In this document: positions 34,190-45,588 of the stretch, in pieces
Numbering within the stretch: the first letter of the stretch is position 1
Layout of the letters: each line of letters begins with the position of its first letter
From: Cryptomeria japonica
Taxonomy: Eukaryota > Streptophyta > Pinopsida > Cupressales > Cupressaceae
Length of the DNA: 64,000 nt
Direction: 5' to 3'
NCBI RefSeq assembly: GCF_030272615.1
Contig: NC_081410.1
Location: 146,344,349-146,408,348 of the forward strand
Notes under the pieces: generated by a model
Told to the model about the DNA's origin: nothing
What the model saw: the letters and a program-made list of their open reading frames with translations, nothing else
Databases searched by the model: none
Program-made: the position numbers and the translations under genes

Positions 34190-34400
34190 GACATAAGGAT
34201 GTCTCCGAGATGTGGGGACTTAGAGAGGACATTCCCCTATCATCCCACCACTAGGTCCACCATCCCAAGGACATCTCCAGGACTTCTCCCTCCAAGAGGG
34301 TAGAAATCCAAACGTCTTATTTTTTGGGGACTTCCAAGGAGCGTTAGGGCATCCCCAAGACGTTCAGGGGACTCCCAAAAGTCCCTCAAACATTTCGAGG
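34190..34400. repeat. GGGGAC/GTCCCC-type subterminal-like repeats
   Basis: Several GGGGACTT or GGACTCCC motifs and their complements occur in 200 bases, ahead of the hAT transposase remnant. Subterminal repeat clusters are usual for hAT elements. Terminal inverted repeats and an 8-bp duplication were not found, so this is tentative. Confidence 0.4.
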
Positions 34401-35117
34401 ATGCCCAAGTATTTCCCAAAACACAAACATAGAAAGAGTAAAAGAAAATTAAAAAATCAATAGAAAAATTAAACTTGTGCCAAGGCCCGAACCCTAATGG
34501 TCTATTGACCCCACCCAAACCCTAAACACTATAAATTGGCCTTCTAGCCTCATTTCAACTCATTCTAAGTTATCAATGACAAGTGAAGAGAGAGAAGATT
34601 GAGGAAGAGCAAGAAAAAAAAAGTCACACCAAATCAAACGATTGAAAGCATTTCTCAAGCCTCAAGGTAGGCTTCTAGTTCACTATGCTTCCATGAATAT
34701 TTTTTTCTTTTAATTAATATTTTTCATAACAAATTGAAATGCAAGTTTACACTGTTGACTGTAATTTGTTGCAAGTTTCAATTCTAAATTTTAAATTCAA
34801 TGGTTTCGATTTACGAATGATTCAATTAACAAGCTGTCATATTTTTTATTTTATTTTTTAAGGATTATAACTTTTGTGTATTCTACTTCTGTGCTTCCTG
34901 CAAGCTGAAGTAAGAAAAATAAAAATGAAATCCTCGTTTGACAAAGGTTAAGAACAAGAATTTTTATGCATGCATCCTCTGCTTTTGCACTTTGTGCCAC
35001 TTAAGAAAGAAAAAGAAAAAGAAAATCTTTGTCTAAATCCTTCGCGTTATGCATGAATTGAATTTTATTTTTAAACTATAGATTTATAAATTTTATATTG
35101 TTTATTGCAATGTCATT

Positions 35118-35880
35118 ATGAATTCTCACAACATGAGTGAGCATGAGATTAACCCTCAATAGGTTAAAGAAGTTCAAAGTGAAATTGAATCCGATTAGGA
35201 ACCTGATGAAAGTGCAGAACCAAAGAGGGGTGAAACCACTAGTTTCATTGTGAAGGCAAATATTAGTTGCCCTTCCACAGTACTGGGAAATTATACTAAG
35301 CGTCCTTTTGATCCTAAGTCTCCTCTAAGACAATTTGCAAAAAATGAAAAATAAAACCTGGGGCATCTAGGGGTACTAGGTTGAGTAAGTGCCACTTTTG
35401 TGAGCTTGAATCTCAGGGAAGCATTAATAGAGTTAATGCCCACCTCCTTCGTATCTGAGGCAAAGGTGTAGAGGTATGTGAGAAGATGACACAAAAATTA
35501 TAGTGATGAGATAAGTTATGGGTGGTACAAGTAGTGAAGACAATGCACGTACATCTGCTTCTTTATCTTTAAGGTCAAGTTGGATCAGCAAAGAGACAGA
35601 GACAGGGTCCTATTTCTACTACTTTGCAGAGGTCAATTGCACATATTCTAGATTCTTCTACTTTAGGGGCAGCAGAGGCTGAGGGGAAACGCAAGACGAC
35701 AAGTGATGCTTCAAAGCCACTAGTAAAATTATTCAATGTGCAGTTGAAGGATGAGGCAAATTATGCCACTAGCAAATTCTTCATTGACAAAGGCATTTCA
35801 TGTGATGTTCCTATCCCATTCAAACTATATTATGTTTCTATCCAAACCAAACTAAATTATTCTTATTTTTTCCAACATTA
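35118..35880 (+). pseudogene. hAT-type transposase N-terminus, fossil
   Basis: The reading starts at an ATG near 35118 with an acidic leader, then KRPFDPKSPLRQFAKNEK. After a frame change it gives a BED-type zinc finger (KCHFCELESQGSINRVNAHL, then LRI, stop, GKGVEVCEKM). Frame 35624-35881 continues SIAHILDSS and LVKLFNVQLKDEANYATSKF, FIDKGISCDVPIPFK, which resembles the region after the BED finger in plant hAT transposases. The catalytic and dimerisation parts are missing. At least three stops or shifts make it non-functional. Confidence 0.65.
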
Positions 35881-35881
35881 A

Positions 35882-36905
35882 TGGCCCTTCATTTGACTGA
35901 ATGCATATGTGAACTTATAAGCAAATTCTGATTTCACAAAACCGTAACAGAAATTATTTGCAATGTCCAAAATATATAGTGTATATGTATACAAGGAGAG
36001 CGATGTGATCATCACACAGACTAAACCAGCAATTCAAGTCAGGTATCTTATTTTTGCTACTGAGCTGCTGGTGAACTCTTGGTGAACTCTTGCCAATGAA
36101 TACACAGTTAGCACATGGCCACTAGCTGCAAGATGACAAAAAATTTGGATCTGTGTCTGCAGCCTACTGTAGATGTGACACAACCACCTGTAGGTTATCA
36201 CGGCGTTTACTGGGTGATTGGTGAGTGTGGTAATGCCTCCCAAATGACTCAATGATCCCACTTTGTGACTCCCTTGACACACAGCGGATGAAAGGCGAGC
36301 TCCTATGTGGATTTGCTTCACTGGTGTTAGTTCCTGCACTCCTTGATGACACCATAAATCCAGGCGCAACCCAACTCCTATGAACTTCTGAGATAGAGAT
36401 GCTCATGACCTAGTGTAACTGATTGAAGGGTTTCACCCTCACTCAATTGCCAAATAGTAAAGCGCAGATGTAAATCCTAGTTCATAATTTCCAAGTGTAG
36501 GATTCATTCTTTTATACCAGGTCGTCGTTGCCCAAGAAAAAGAAAAATTATTATTATTTCAAATTAAGACCAGCCAGCCCATAGATGAAATATTTATGAT
36601 TATTAAAAATTAAAATGATTAATGTTCTTATAATAATACTATATTTTGTGTTTATAAATTAATTAGAATTATTAGCATATACATGGAAGATTCATTCTTT
36701 TATAACAGATTGCCGTCGCCCAAGAAAAAGGGAAATTATTATGTTTTCAAATTAAGACCAGTCGTCCCATAGATGAAATATTTATTATTATTTCAATAAT
36801 TAGTTTTACTATAATATTACTATATTTACCGATGTATCATTTATAAAGACTTTTCTTTTAATTAAAATTATTAGCTTATACCTCCTGGGCAGAGGGGACA
36901 TGACA
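35882..36905. other. Non-coding; possible LTR edge and 188-bp tandem duplication
   Basis: The right edge GGGGACATGACA (36894-36905) looks like the end of a TGTCATGTCCCC-type LTR on the minus strand. It is preceded, on that strand, by CTTGAGGACAAGCA and a purine tract at 36906-36945. Two copies of GATTCATTCTTTTATA (36501 and 36689) start a diverged 188-bp tandem duplication. The other LTR end was not found. Confidence 0.4.
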
Positions 36906-39457
36906 GTCCTACCCCAAATATTGCTTGTCCTCAAGCAATGATAACTCTGGAATCACTGCCCACATTGTATCAAAGATGCTCATCGATCATGGGAACCTAT
37001 TAAATGAAGCAAGTTCTGCCAAGACAAACACTACAAGGTTTGCTACTCCCCTCATCCTCCCATTTCCATCTGATTCTTGTGACTAGAACAATTTAGCCAC
37101 TTGAAAAGAATGCTTAACTATACTCAATCTTGCAACAGGCTTAATATTATTTGGAAAATATATGGAATAGCGATGCAACCCATGAGCATCTACATTTGTT
37201 GCACCTGCATACCTCAACCCACACACATTATTAACTAAGGACTGAAAGATAGCCTCCACATTGATATTTCCTAGCACGTAACTTGCCTTATTTACCATAA
37301 TTATCACTCCTTCCCTTGAAGCAGGTCGATACCTTTCCCCTCTGCCATTTTCATTTTGGCTGGAAAATTTAGAGTCGATGTTAGGGAAAATTACCCCAAA
37401 CTTATGTAGCCACCTATCTCTCCTTCACTTACTCAGTTTGCTAGTAGATTCATCCAATTTTTTTGCTATCTGCATCCCTTTCACTCCATAGGTATGAATG
37501 CTACCTTATGTGACTCTCCTACCACAAACTATACATGTATCATTAGAAAGATCATTCTTTACAATCTTCCCTATTATCTTTGATTTCAAATTATAAATAG
37601 CATGTTTATATAGAGCTCTCCAAATAGTTGCTTGTAGAACTTTCCCTCCTACAAGTGTTTCTTCATTTCCTCCTATAAGCACAAGAAACAGTTCATCCTA
37701 CACAAGTTGTCTATATGGTAGTTGCGAATCTTGAAATCCATGTAACAGTTCAAACTTTATATCACAAATGTTTCCTGTCTTCTATTGCTTGATTGTTGTT
37801 CCAAATTTTTAGCATGTTCATTAAAGTCAAGTGTCTTCAACAGATGTGGGTGATTTTTAACATGTTCAATTTTCATCTCTTTTTGTTATTCATTCCTGTC
37901 ATCTATATCCTGCACAACATCATCACAATACAAATCCTTGGCCATTCTTCTGGCTAGTTCATATGACTCTAGGGGAATTCTAGTATCATCCAATGGATCC
38001 ATGACATGGTTATCAAATGTAGCTCATCCAGTCCCTCTAATTCTTGGGAAATCGACATCTTTATGAACATGGGTCACTTCATTGCTCCTAGAGTTAACAA
38101 CTCCCTACAACTATAATCCTAGAGTTGACAATTCACTACAACTATAAACCCACCCAAACCTTGATTAGCTGCTTTTCTTGGCCATGGCCTGCAACAAATT
38201 GCAAGTGAGCAAACATCCATTTTTGTGATACTGTCAAGTTTTTGTCAATGCCCACTAGGTTTGTTACTGTGACTATTACCTGCTCAATGACTTCACATTT
38301 TTCATCTGTAGGAATGAATTCTTCTAGTGAATGAAGCTTTAATGATGAAAACTCTCTGCCGGAACCACATGATTGGTAACCATGGCCACTGTGTTTTGCA
38401 AATACCAACTAGGAGTCAAAGCACATTGCATGATACTTCTCTGTGAGGGTAACTGGCCTTCGGAGGTGTGAGACGTTCATGAAGGTGAGGAAGAATTTCA
38501 TCTGGATAAGCAAAATCTAATGAATTCAATCCCTCTTTTCCAAGTTGGTCTTCCTCTTCTACAAGATCTCCTTGCATTGTTGTTTCCAATTGCTTTGCAA
38601 ATGAATCTGCTACTCGTTGAACTTTTTCCTTCACTTCAATTTGTCAAAGAGGAAATTTACATATGCCATATAAATCGCTAGAAGAGCAGAGAGTTAGAAC
38701 TTTGAAATCCTACAATGTAGTGGACAAGTCCGAAACTAATATGAGCGCAAGTAAACTAGCTACTCCCAATCTACCAAATGTTTCAATTACCACTTCACGT
38801 ATTTCTAGCTCAAAAGGTATAGTTGCAACTTTAAAATTGCATGCTTCCAACACTATTGTGCTTTGTGCTTGCATTTGTTCTTCCCTATTGAACTCATCAG
38901 CACATGCTAAACAGGGCCATTGACCCTTGAAGAACCCTTTAGACCAGCCTTTTTGTTGAGCATTATTTAATCCTAACCAGGTCCTATATTCCCCAAGCCA
39001 ATTCTGAATACCTAAAACAGCAGAAACAATGACTTCACAATCAGAATTATTGATAGTAGGCATTGAATTTGAACAGTCTCCTCTCGAGATGCACTTTGCA
39101 GCAACTTCAAGATTGGATACTCTAAGAATTGAATCAATATTTTTTTCTGTATGCCTTTATATAGCTTAAATCAATTATAGAACTTGCTTCCTCCATGAGA
39201 AATTGGTAGTATCATCTGTCAGCATATTTCTGTCATCTTCATCAATGTTGTCTGCTACCAACTTATTCCTAGGATTGACAATGATATCCAAATCAGTCTA
39301 AAGTGGACAGTTTCTATCTCCTTTTTATATATTCACATCCCTGTAAACAAAACTATATGATTTCAACAACTCTGTATTGCAAATATCTAATCTGGCAGCC
39401 ACCTTACGAGGGTTGTACTGAATGCATCCAAGGCAAACCAAACATTATCATAATGAA
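36906..39457 (-). pseudogene. Unidentified interrupted antisense coding-like tract
   Basis: Minus-strand frames 39063-38710, 38634-38416, 38408-38142 and 37307-37083 have amino-acid-like composition (WPCLACADEFNREEQ, FAYPDEILPHLHERL, VGIDKNLTVSQKWMFAH, LRYAGATNVDAHGLHRYSIY), separated by stops. I do not recognise a family. Downstream on the same strand comes CTTGAGGACAAGCA and an LTR-like TGTCATGTCCCC, so it may be the 3' coding part of an unknown LTR element. It appears to continue into 45583-45042 and 59563-59034, separated by younger insertions. Confidence 0.4.
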
Positions 39458-39462
39458 GTATC

Positions 39463-39807
39463 TGAAAAATAAATTCAATGAATGATTCAATAATCGGATG
39501 ATTACATTGAACGATATACACACGTATATATAGAGGTTACAAGACGATGTTCTATAATTAGAAAATAAAGTTAAAGTAAAAGATTAAAGAGCTAAATGCT
39601 AAATTAAGCGCGAAAGCTAAATTAAGCTTAAAAGCTAATTAACTAAACAGAAAAAGCTAAATGCTAAATAAAGCTTAAAAGCTAATTAACTAAAAAGAAA
39701 AAGCTAAATGCTAAATAAAGCTTAAAAGCTAATTAACTAAAAAGCTAAATGACCATTAAACAAGGAACTAAATATAGGTGACTAAAATATAATTAAATAT
39801 TCTAATA
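39463..39807 (-). repeat. Copia 3' LTR (345 bp)
   Basis: Begins after the polypurine tract on the minus strand with TATTAGAATA. Contains two full minisatellite units of 47 bp (plus-strand starts 39651 and 39698). Confidence 0.9.
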
Positions 39808-42800
39808 CCCTCCCTTAATGGTCATGCTATCTATCACACAAAGCTGCCCTCTAAATTTGAGAAACTTTGCCGGGCTCAAGGACTTGGTGAGGATATCTGC
39901 AGTCTGATCTTCTGTAGGAATGTACTACAGTATCACTGATCCATCTTCAACATATTGGCGGATGAAATGACAATGAAGCTCCACATGCTTTGTCTGCTCA
40001 TGGAAGAATGGATTTTTGGCTAATTTTAGAAACCCTTGATTATCACAAAACAAGGGAGTAGGTTCTGGTTCAGACATTAGCATGTCTGCAAGCATCCTAC
40101 GTAGCCAAATTGCCTCACATGCTGCCTTAACAATTCCCCGATACTCTGCTTCGGTTGAGGAAAGAGCTATTGCCCATTGCTTCTTGCTGGTCCATGTGAC
40201 TGCACCTGTACCCAAGCTGAAAACATACCCAGAAGTTGACTTTCTGTCATCAACACAACCTGCCCAATCTGAGTCTGTAAAACCAACCAGCCTAGGATCT
40301 TTGCTTCTGCTGTACAGAATGCCAAAATCAGGAGTGCCCTTCACATATCTAAGCACATGCTTCGCTACAACCCAATGTTCAACTTTTGGGGCTGACATGA
40401 AGCAAGACATATAGCTCACAGCAAAACTAATGTCAGGTCTAGTGGCGGTGAGATAGATGAGACTACCCACTAGTTGCCTGAATGAAGACTCATCCACTAC
40501 AGGTGAATCTGATTTGGCTGATAATTTGAGCCCTATCTCCATAGGTGTAGATGCAAGTTTACAATCTTGCATTTGAAACTTATCTAGTAGGCTCTTGGCA
40601 TACTTTGACTGAGAAATGAATATGTGGCTATCAGTCTACCAAACTTCTACACCGAGACAATAATGGAGAAGTCCCAAATATGTCATATCAAAATACTGAA
40701 ACAAATTTTGTTTGACCTGCATGATCAGATGTGTTGCATTGCCAATAATTATGAGATCATCAACATAAACTACTATAAATAGAATATCATCACTAGTATG
40801 TTTGACATACAAATTGGGATCTGAAGGACTCATCTGAAAGCCTTGATCAATCAAGTACTTATCAATTTTGATGTACCATGCACCAGAAGCCTGTTTGAGG
40901 CCATAGAGTGCTTTGACTAGTCTACATACCTGGTGTTCCTTACCGGCAACCTTGAAACCTGGAGGCTGCATCATGTAGACTTCTTCCTACAAATCACCAT
41001 TGAGAAAGGCACTCTTGACGTCCATTTGATGGACTTTCCATCCAATTTGAGCTGAGAGAGCGAGGACAAGCCTAATGGTACTCATCTTGGCTGTGGGAGC
41101 AAATGTCTCCTCATAGTCGATGCTCTCCTTCTGTGAAAAACCTTTTGCCACCAACCGAGCCTTGTACTTATCAAGTCTCCCATCAGCTTTATACTTGACT
41201 TTAAACACCCATTTGCAGCCAATGGGCTTCTTTCCTGGAGGAAGATCGGACAATACCCAAGTGTTGTTTTTCAGAAGACTATGTTGCTTCGCTGCCATAG
41301 CCTTTTCCCATTCAGGTACACCTTTAGCCTCTGTATATGTTTGAGGCTCATAAATACTATGAATGTTGGCCATAAGAGCAAAATTAACTATGTGTTGCTT
41401 GCTCTTACCTCTAGCCTTTTCCCATTCAGGCACACCTTTAGCCTTTGTATATGTTTGAGGCTCATAAATACTATGAATGTTGGCCATAAGAGCAAAATTA
41501 ACTGCGTGTTGCTTGCTCTTACCTCTAACTAATCTACCCTCAAGGAGCTCATCATCATGAAGATCACCAATGGTCTTGGCCCACCACTTGGCCAGAGAGT
41601 AGAAGTACCAACATCTGTTGCAGGATGAAGAGTGCCTGGAATATCTGGAGCAAGCTCCTCTGGATGTGGATCGAGAAGATCCTGAGGAAAGTCAAGGGGT
41701 GCAATGTCATGCCTGGGAGACCCCACAACTTCAGAGTCAACTAAATCTCTCCAATCAGGTGGAGCTAAGGGAAGACGAGCACCCATACTTACAGCCTTTG
41801 GAGGGTGATCCTCAGTGCTCAAATCAGGAGAGGAAGGCTGAAAAGGCCCTCTTTCTACATCAAATACTACATCTCGACTGAATATGAGGTGATTAGTGTC
41901 TATATCAACCAGCCAATATGCCTTGTGGTTGTCACTGTAGCCAATGAACATCAGTTTCTAACTCTTTGGATCCAATTTGGTGCGCATGGCATCTGGAATC
42001 CAAACATAAGTTGTAGAGCCAAAAACTTTCAAATGACTGATTTTGGGCTTCTTGCCAGACCAAGCTTCCTCTGGAGTCATCTTCTTAACGGCCTTTACGG
42101 GAGACCGGTTCAGAAGGTAGATTGCAGTGAAGACCGCTTCCGCCCAAAAGTGTTTTGGAACATTTCTATGCTCCAACATAGACTGAGCCATCTCAGTGAC
42201 TGTACGGTTCCTATGCTCAATAACACCGTTCTGTTGTGGGGTCTAAGGTGTGGTAAGCTGATGCTTAATGCCATGTGATGCACAAAAGTTGGTGAACTCT
42301 GTAGAACAAAATTCCCCTCCATTGTCGGACCGAAGAGTGACTATCTGACAACTAGACTCTTTTTCCACTAAGGCCTTAAACGTTTGAAACATGGTGAACA
42401 CCTCTGATTTCTGCTTACGAAAATAAACCCACATGCGTCTACTGAAATCATCAACAAATAATAGAAAATACCTGCATCCGGTGACTGATGGAGTGTTCAT
42501 GGGACCAGAGATGTCTGCATGAACGAGTTGCAAGACCTTGAATGCTCTCCAAGCGTCTACATCTGAAAACGGAGTCCTATGCTGCTTTCCAGCTTGACAC
42601 GCTCCGCAAACTCCATGATTCTGAGTTTGAATCTCAGGTAATCCTATGACTAGATCCTCTCAAACCAACTGAGAGAGATAGTGGACATTGAGATGCCCAT
42701 ATCGTTGATGCCAAAGAGTGCTGATGGAAGTACTCCTAGCTGCCATGGCGAGCTCCTGAGAACCACTAGAATCAACAAGTCTATGAAGACCACGATCCTT

Positions 42801-44027
42801 AATACCAACTGCAACTGTAGTGCGAGTCTCCCTGTCAACAATGTTGCACTTGTGCAACCCGAAGACGACATCCAGCTGTGTTGAATGCTGCATAATCTGA
42901 CTGACTGACAGTAGATTGAGCTTCATACCAAGTACAAAGTATACATTGAGGAAAATTAAATCCCTCCCACCAGATGAAATCTGAACGTTGCCCTTGCCGA
43001 CAACAGTATACTCTTCGCCTCCGCCAAAGATCACTAAATCAGTGAAAGGCAAGTACTCTGTAAACCAATCCCGACGATGTGTGAAATGTTGAGAGGCTCC
43101 AGAGTCAATGTACCAAGGTGATGATTGAACATCATCAGAGGAGGTTTGGGCCATGAACGCATAGAAGGCAGATTCCTTCTGATCAGGATGCGTGGCAGAA
43201 TTGGCTTTCTGCTTGGACCCTCCCTGTTTGGATTGTTGGGATGCTATCAATTTGCGGCAATCTTTCACCAAATGGCCATATATATGACAGTAGGAACACT
43301 GTAAGCTCTTCTTTTTAGAAGACTGCTGAGGTTGACCTTCACCTTGTCCTTTCTGCTAGAAGGACGAAGCTTTACCCTTGTACTTATGCGAAGCTGAGGC
43401 TGTGAAAGCCTGTTCAGTGGATGAACTAGTGGTGCTTCCAAATTGCTGCTTCCATCGATCCTGTTGTAGCAACTTGTTGCAAAGATCAGGAAACTTCAAA
43501 TCAACACTAGTAGAGGAGATATTGAGCATATCAATGAAATGCTCGTAGGATCTGGGAAGGCTTTTCAGCGTGATCACTACCATATCCTCTTCCACCATGG
43601 TTCGGCCTATAGCTTCTAACTGATCACGGATGTCCTTGATCTTCGTAAGATGTGCCTAGATAGATGACTTCTCATCCATCATGATAGGAAACAACATATT
43701 CTTCAGAAAGAAAGCTCGGCTCTTGTCGGACGTTTCATGAAGATCCTTCAAAAGATCCCAGATCTCTTTTGCTGTTTTACCTGAAGGCACCTGTGGGAGT
43801 TGATCATCTGTGACGGAGAGTTTGATAAGCATGACAGCCTCTTGATTCTTCACATCATGTTTGTCTTGATCTTCACCTGCTGTTGTAGGACGAGATTCCT
43901 TGCCCAAAACAAGCTGATCAAGGCAACGATACTCAAAGATGGTAAGCATACCTTGTTTCCAAGTGTTGTAGTTGCGACCGTTGAACTTCTGACTGTGTTC
44001 CAACATGATGTTGGTTAATGATGCCAC
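39802..44027 (-). pseudogene. Copia gag-pol, nearly complete but interrupted
   Basis: Gag starts at ATG 44027 (MASLTNIMLEHSQKFNGRNY) with a stop at about 43656, then resumes. An intact zinc knuckle CSYCHIYGHLVKDC lies near 43290. Protease 43271-42660 shows WYIDSGASQHFTHRR (DSG active site). Integrase 42533-42243 shows VHADISGPM and LRSDNGGEFCS, then a stop before TPQQNGVIEHRN. Then 42191-41529. RT 41487-40636 (KVHQMDVKSAFLNGDL, stop at 40985, VVYVDDLIIIG). RNase H 40572-39925 (DWAGCVDDRKSTSGY, LSSTEAEYRG). It ends TIKGGY at TAG 39802. About six stops break an otherwise single frame. It would encode a copia Gag-Pol polyprotein. Confidence 0.95.
41260..41487 (-). repeat. 114-bp in-frame tandem duplication before RT
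   Basis: Each unit starts MANIHSIYEPQTYT and includes KGVPEWEKA. 114 bp is 38 codons, so the frame is kept. The plus-strand relative (30747) has one unit. Confidence 0.9.
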
Positions 44028-44726
44028 GGAAATCGAGGTTGATCAAGGTCAACTAAGTGAAAGCAAGAGACTGAAGAATCTGATTTTTTTTTAAATTAAA
44101 ATAGAAGCAGCTGCTGAAAAAACTGAAACTCTATAGGAGAATTCTAGCACGAATTCCAAGGCACAGATTTCGAGGTTTGGAAGAAACTCAAAAATTAAAA
44201 TTTTCTACACTTAAAACAGCATAAATGGTGCCCAAAAAAAACAGCAAAAATCCCAACGTCCACAAAAATAACAGAAATTGTGAATTGTTTTTAAATTCCA
44301 AGGCAAATTTGCTGGCACAAAATTTGAGGTGCGGAAAATGAGGCACCCAAAAAAAATCTGAGACCAACCCAAAAAAGCTTTCGAAAAACCCACCAAGAAT
44401 CTGAAATCAAAATACAGATCTGACGGCTCAAAAATTGAGGCACGAAAAATGATGCACCGAGAAAAATTTGACGATGACCCAGTTGAGGTCTCATAAAACC
44501 CACCAAGAATCTGCAACCAAAATAAAATTTTGACTTGAACTGAAGGGTCAAAACCCTAGTCGAAAATTGCAGAAACCCTAGGAAAATTTTCAACCTGCAA
44601 AAAAAAAATCTGCACAGGAAGAGAAAAAAAAATCTGCTCTTTTTAAAACAAAAACAGTTTTAAAAAAAATCTCTTCAATAAAAACTTCGAAAAATTTAAT
44701 AAAAAAAAATTTCGAAATTTTTAATT

Positions 44727-44742
44727 TCCATGCTCTGATTCC
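44727..44742 (-). other. Primer binding site, tRNA-iMet type
   Basis: The minus strand reads TGGAATCAGAGCATGG directly after the LTR, one base different from the TGGTATCAGAG consensus. Confidence 0.85.
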
Positions 44743-45041
44743 ATGAAAAATAAATTAAATGAATGATTCAATAATCGGATGATTACATTGAACGATATAC
44801 GCACGTATATATAGAGGTTACAAGATGATGTTCTATAATTAGAACATAACGTTAAAGTAAAAGATTAAAGAGCTAAACGCTAAATTAAGTGTGAAAGCTA
44901 AATTGAGCTTAAAAGCTAATTAACTAAAAAGAAAAAGCTAAATGCTAAATAAAGCTTAAAAGCTAATTAACTAAAAAGCTAAATGACCATTGAACAAGGA
45001 ACTAAATATAGGGAACTAAAATATAATTAAATATTCTAATA
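44743..45041 (-). repeat. Copia 5' LTR (299 bp)
   Basis: Same sequence as the 3' LTR apart from substitutions and one minisatellite unit fewer, which explains the 46-bp length difference. Confidence 0.9.
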
Positions 45042-45588
45042 GTATCTTCCCTTAAAATCTTCTTGCAATTCCACTAAATTTCATACTGAAAATACCATGC
45101 CTTCTTCGCTCACGATGATTCCCTCTACTCAATGGTGACCCCGAAAATTTAAGCACCATGCAATGCTGATCCAATTTAAAAGATGACATCCTTGGACGGG
45201 GTGGTGGTTGCTGCTGATTGATGTTCCATTCTTCTTGCCATGACACAGCCATACCAAACTTAGTTACAAAATATTGAATATCGAAATGGGACCTATTTTT
45301 CTTACCTCCTAGCATCAAATAGCTCGAAATGACTACCTCCAAATCGTGATCATCCACAATCTCGTCTTCACTGTAGTACTTGGCTCTCACGAGTGATCTA
45401 TGAACCATGAATATTGACCCTTCACAATGTTGCTAGAGTGCACAACAAACCCTATGCAATTCCTCATAAATTTCCTTTCAATCCAAATGCAAGAAATGCA
45501 GAACTCAATAGTGGCATCAATGCTTCTATCCTCTTTGACCACCACGAGATTACTTGAATCACACTTGCACAATCAAATTGTATGTTTC
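45042..45588 (-). pseudogene. Unidentified antisense coding-like tract, middle piece
   Basis: Minus-strand 45572-45052 reads IDATIEFCISCIWIERKF, a frame change, then VRAKYYSEDEIVDDHDLEVV, SHFDIQYFVTKFGMAVSWQE and a proline/arginine stretch. Family not recognised. The copia at 39463-45041 and LTR A at 45589 both inserted into it: their duplications GTATC and GTTTC lie in this sequence. Confidence 0.4.

Larger units (their letters stand above)
39463..45041 (-). mobile_element. Ty1/copia element with 5-bp duplication GTATC
   Basis: Flanks GTATC at 39458-39462 and 45042-45046 are identical. On the minus strand it runs 5' LTR (45041-44743), primer site, leader, gag, protease, integrase, RT, RNase H, polypurine tract and 3' LTR (39807-39463). 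Termini are TA...CA (TATTAG...TTTCA) rather than TG...CA. It is the same family as 27702-32586, in opposite orientation, and keeps the integrase region that copy lost. Confidence 0.95.

Noticed and set aside
36001-36420. Minus-strand open frames of 80-111 codons
   Set aside because: Compositionally unremarkable, no family resemblance, and within a likely LTR.
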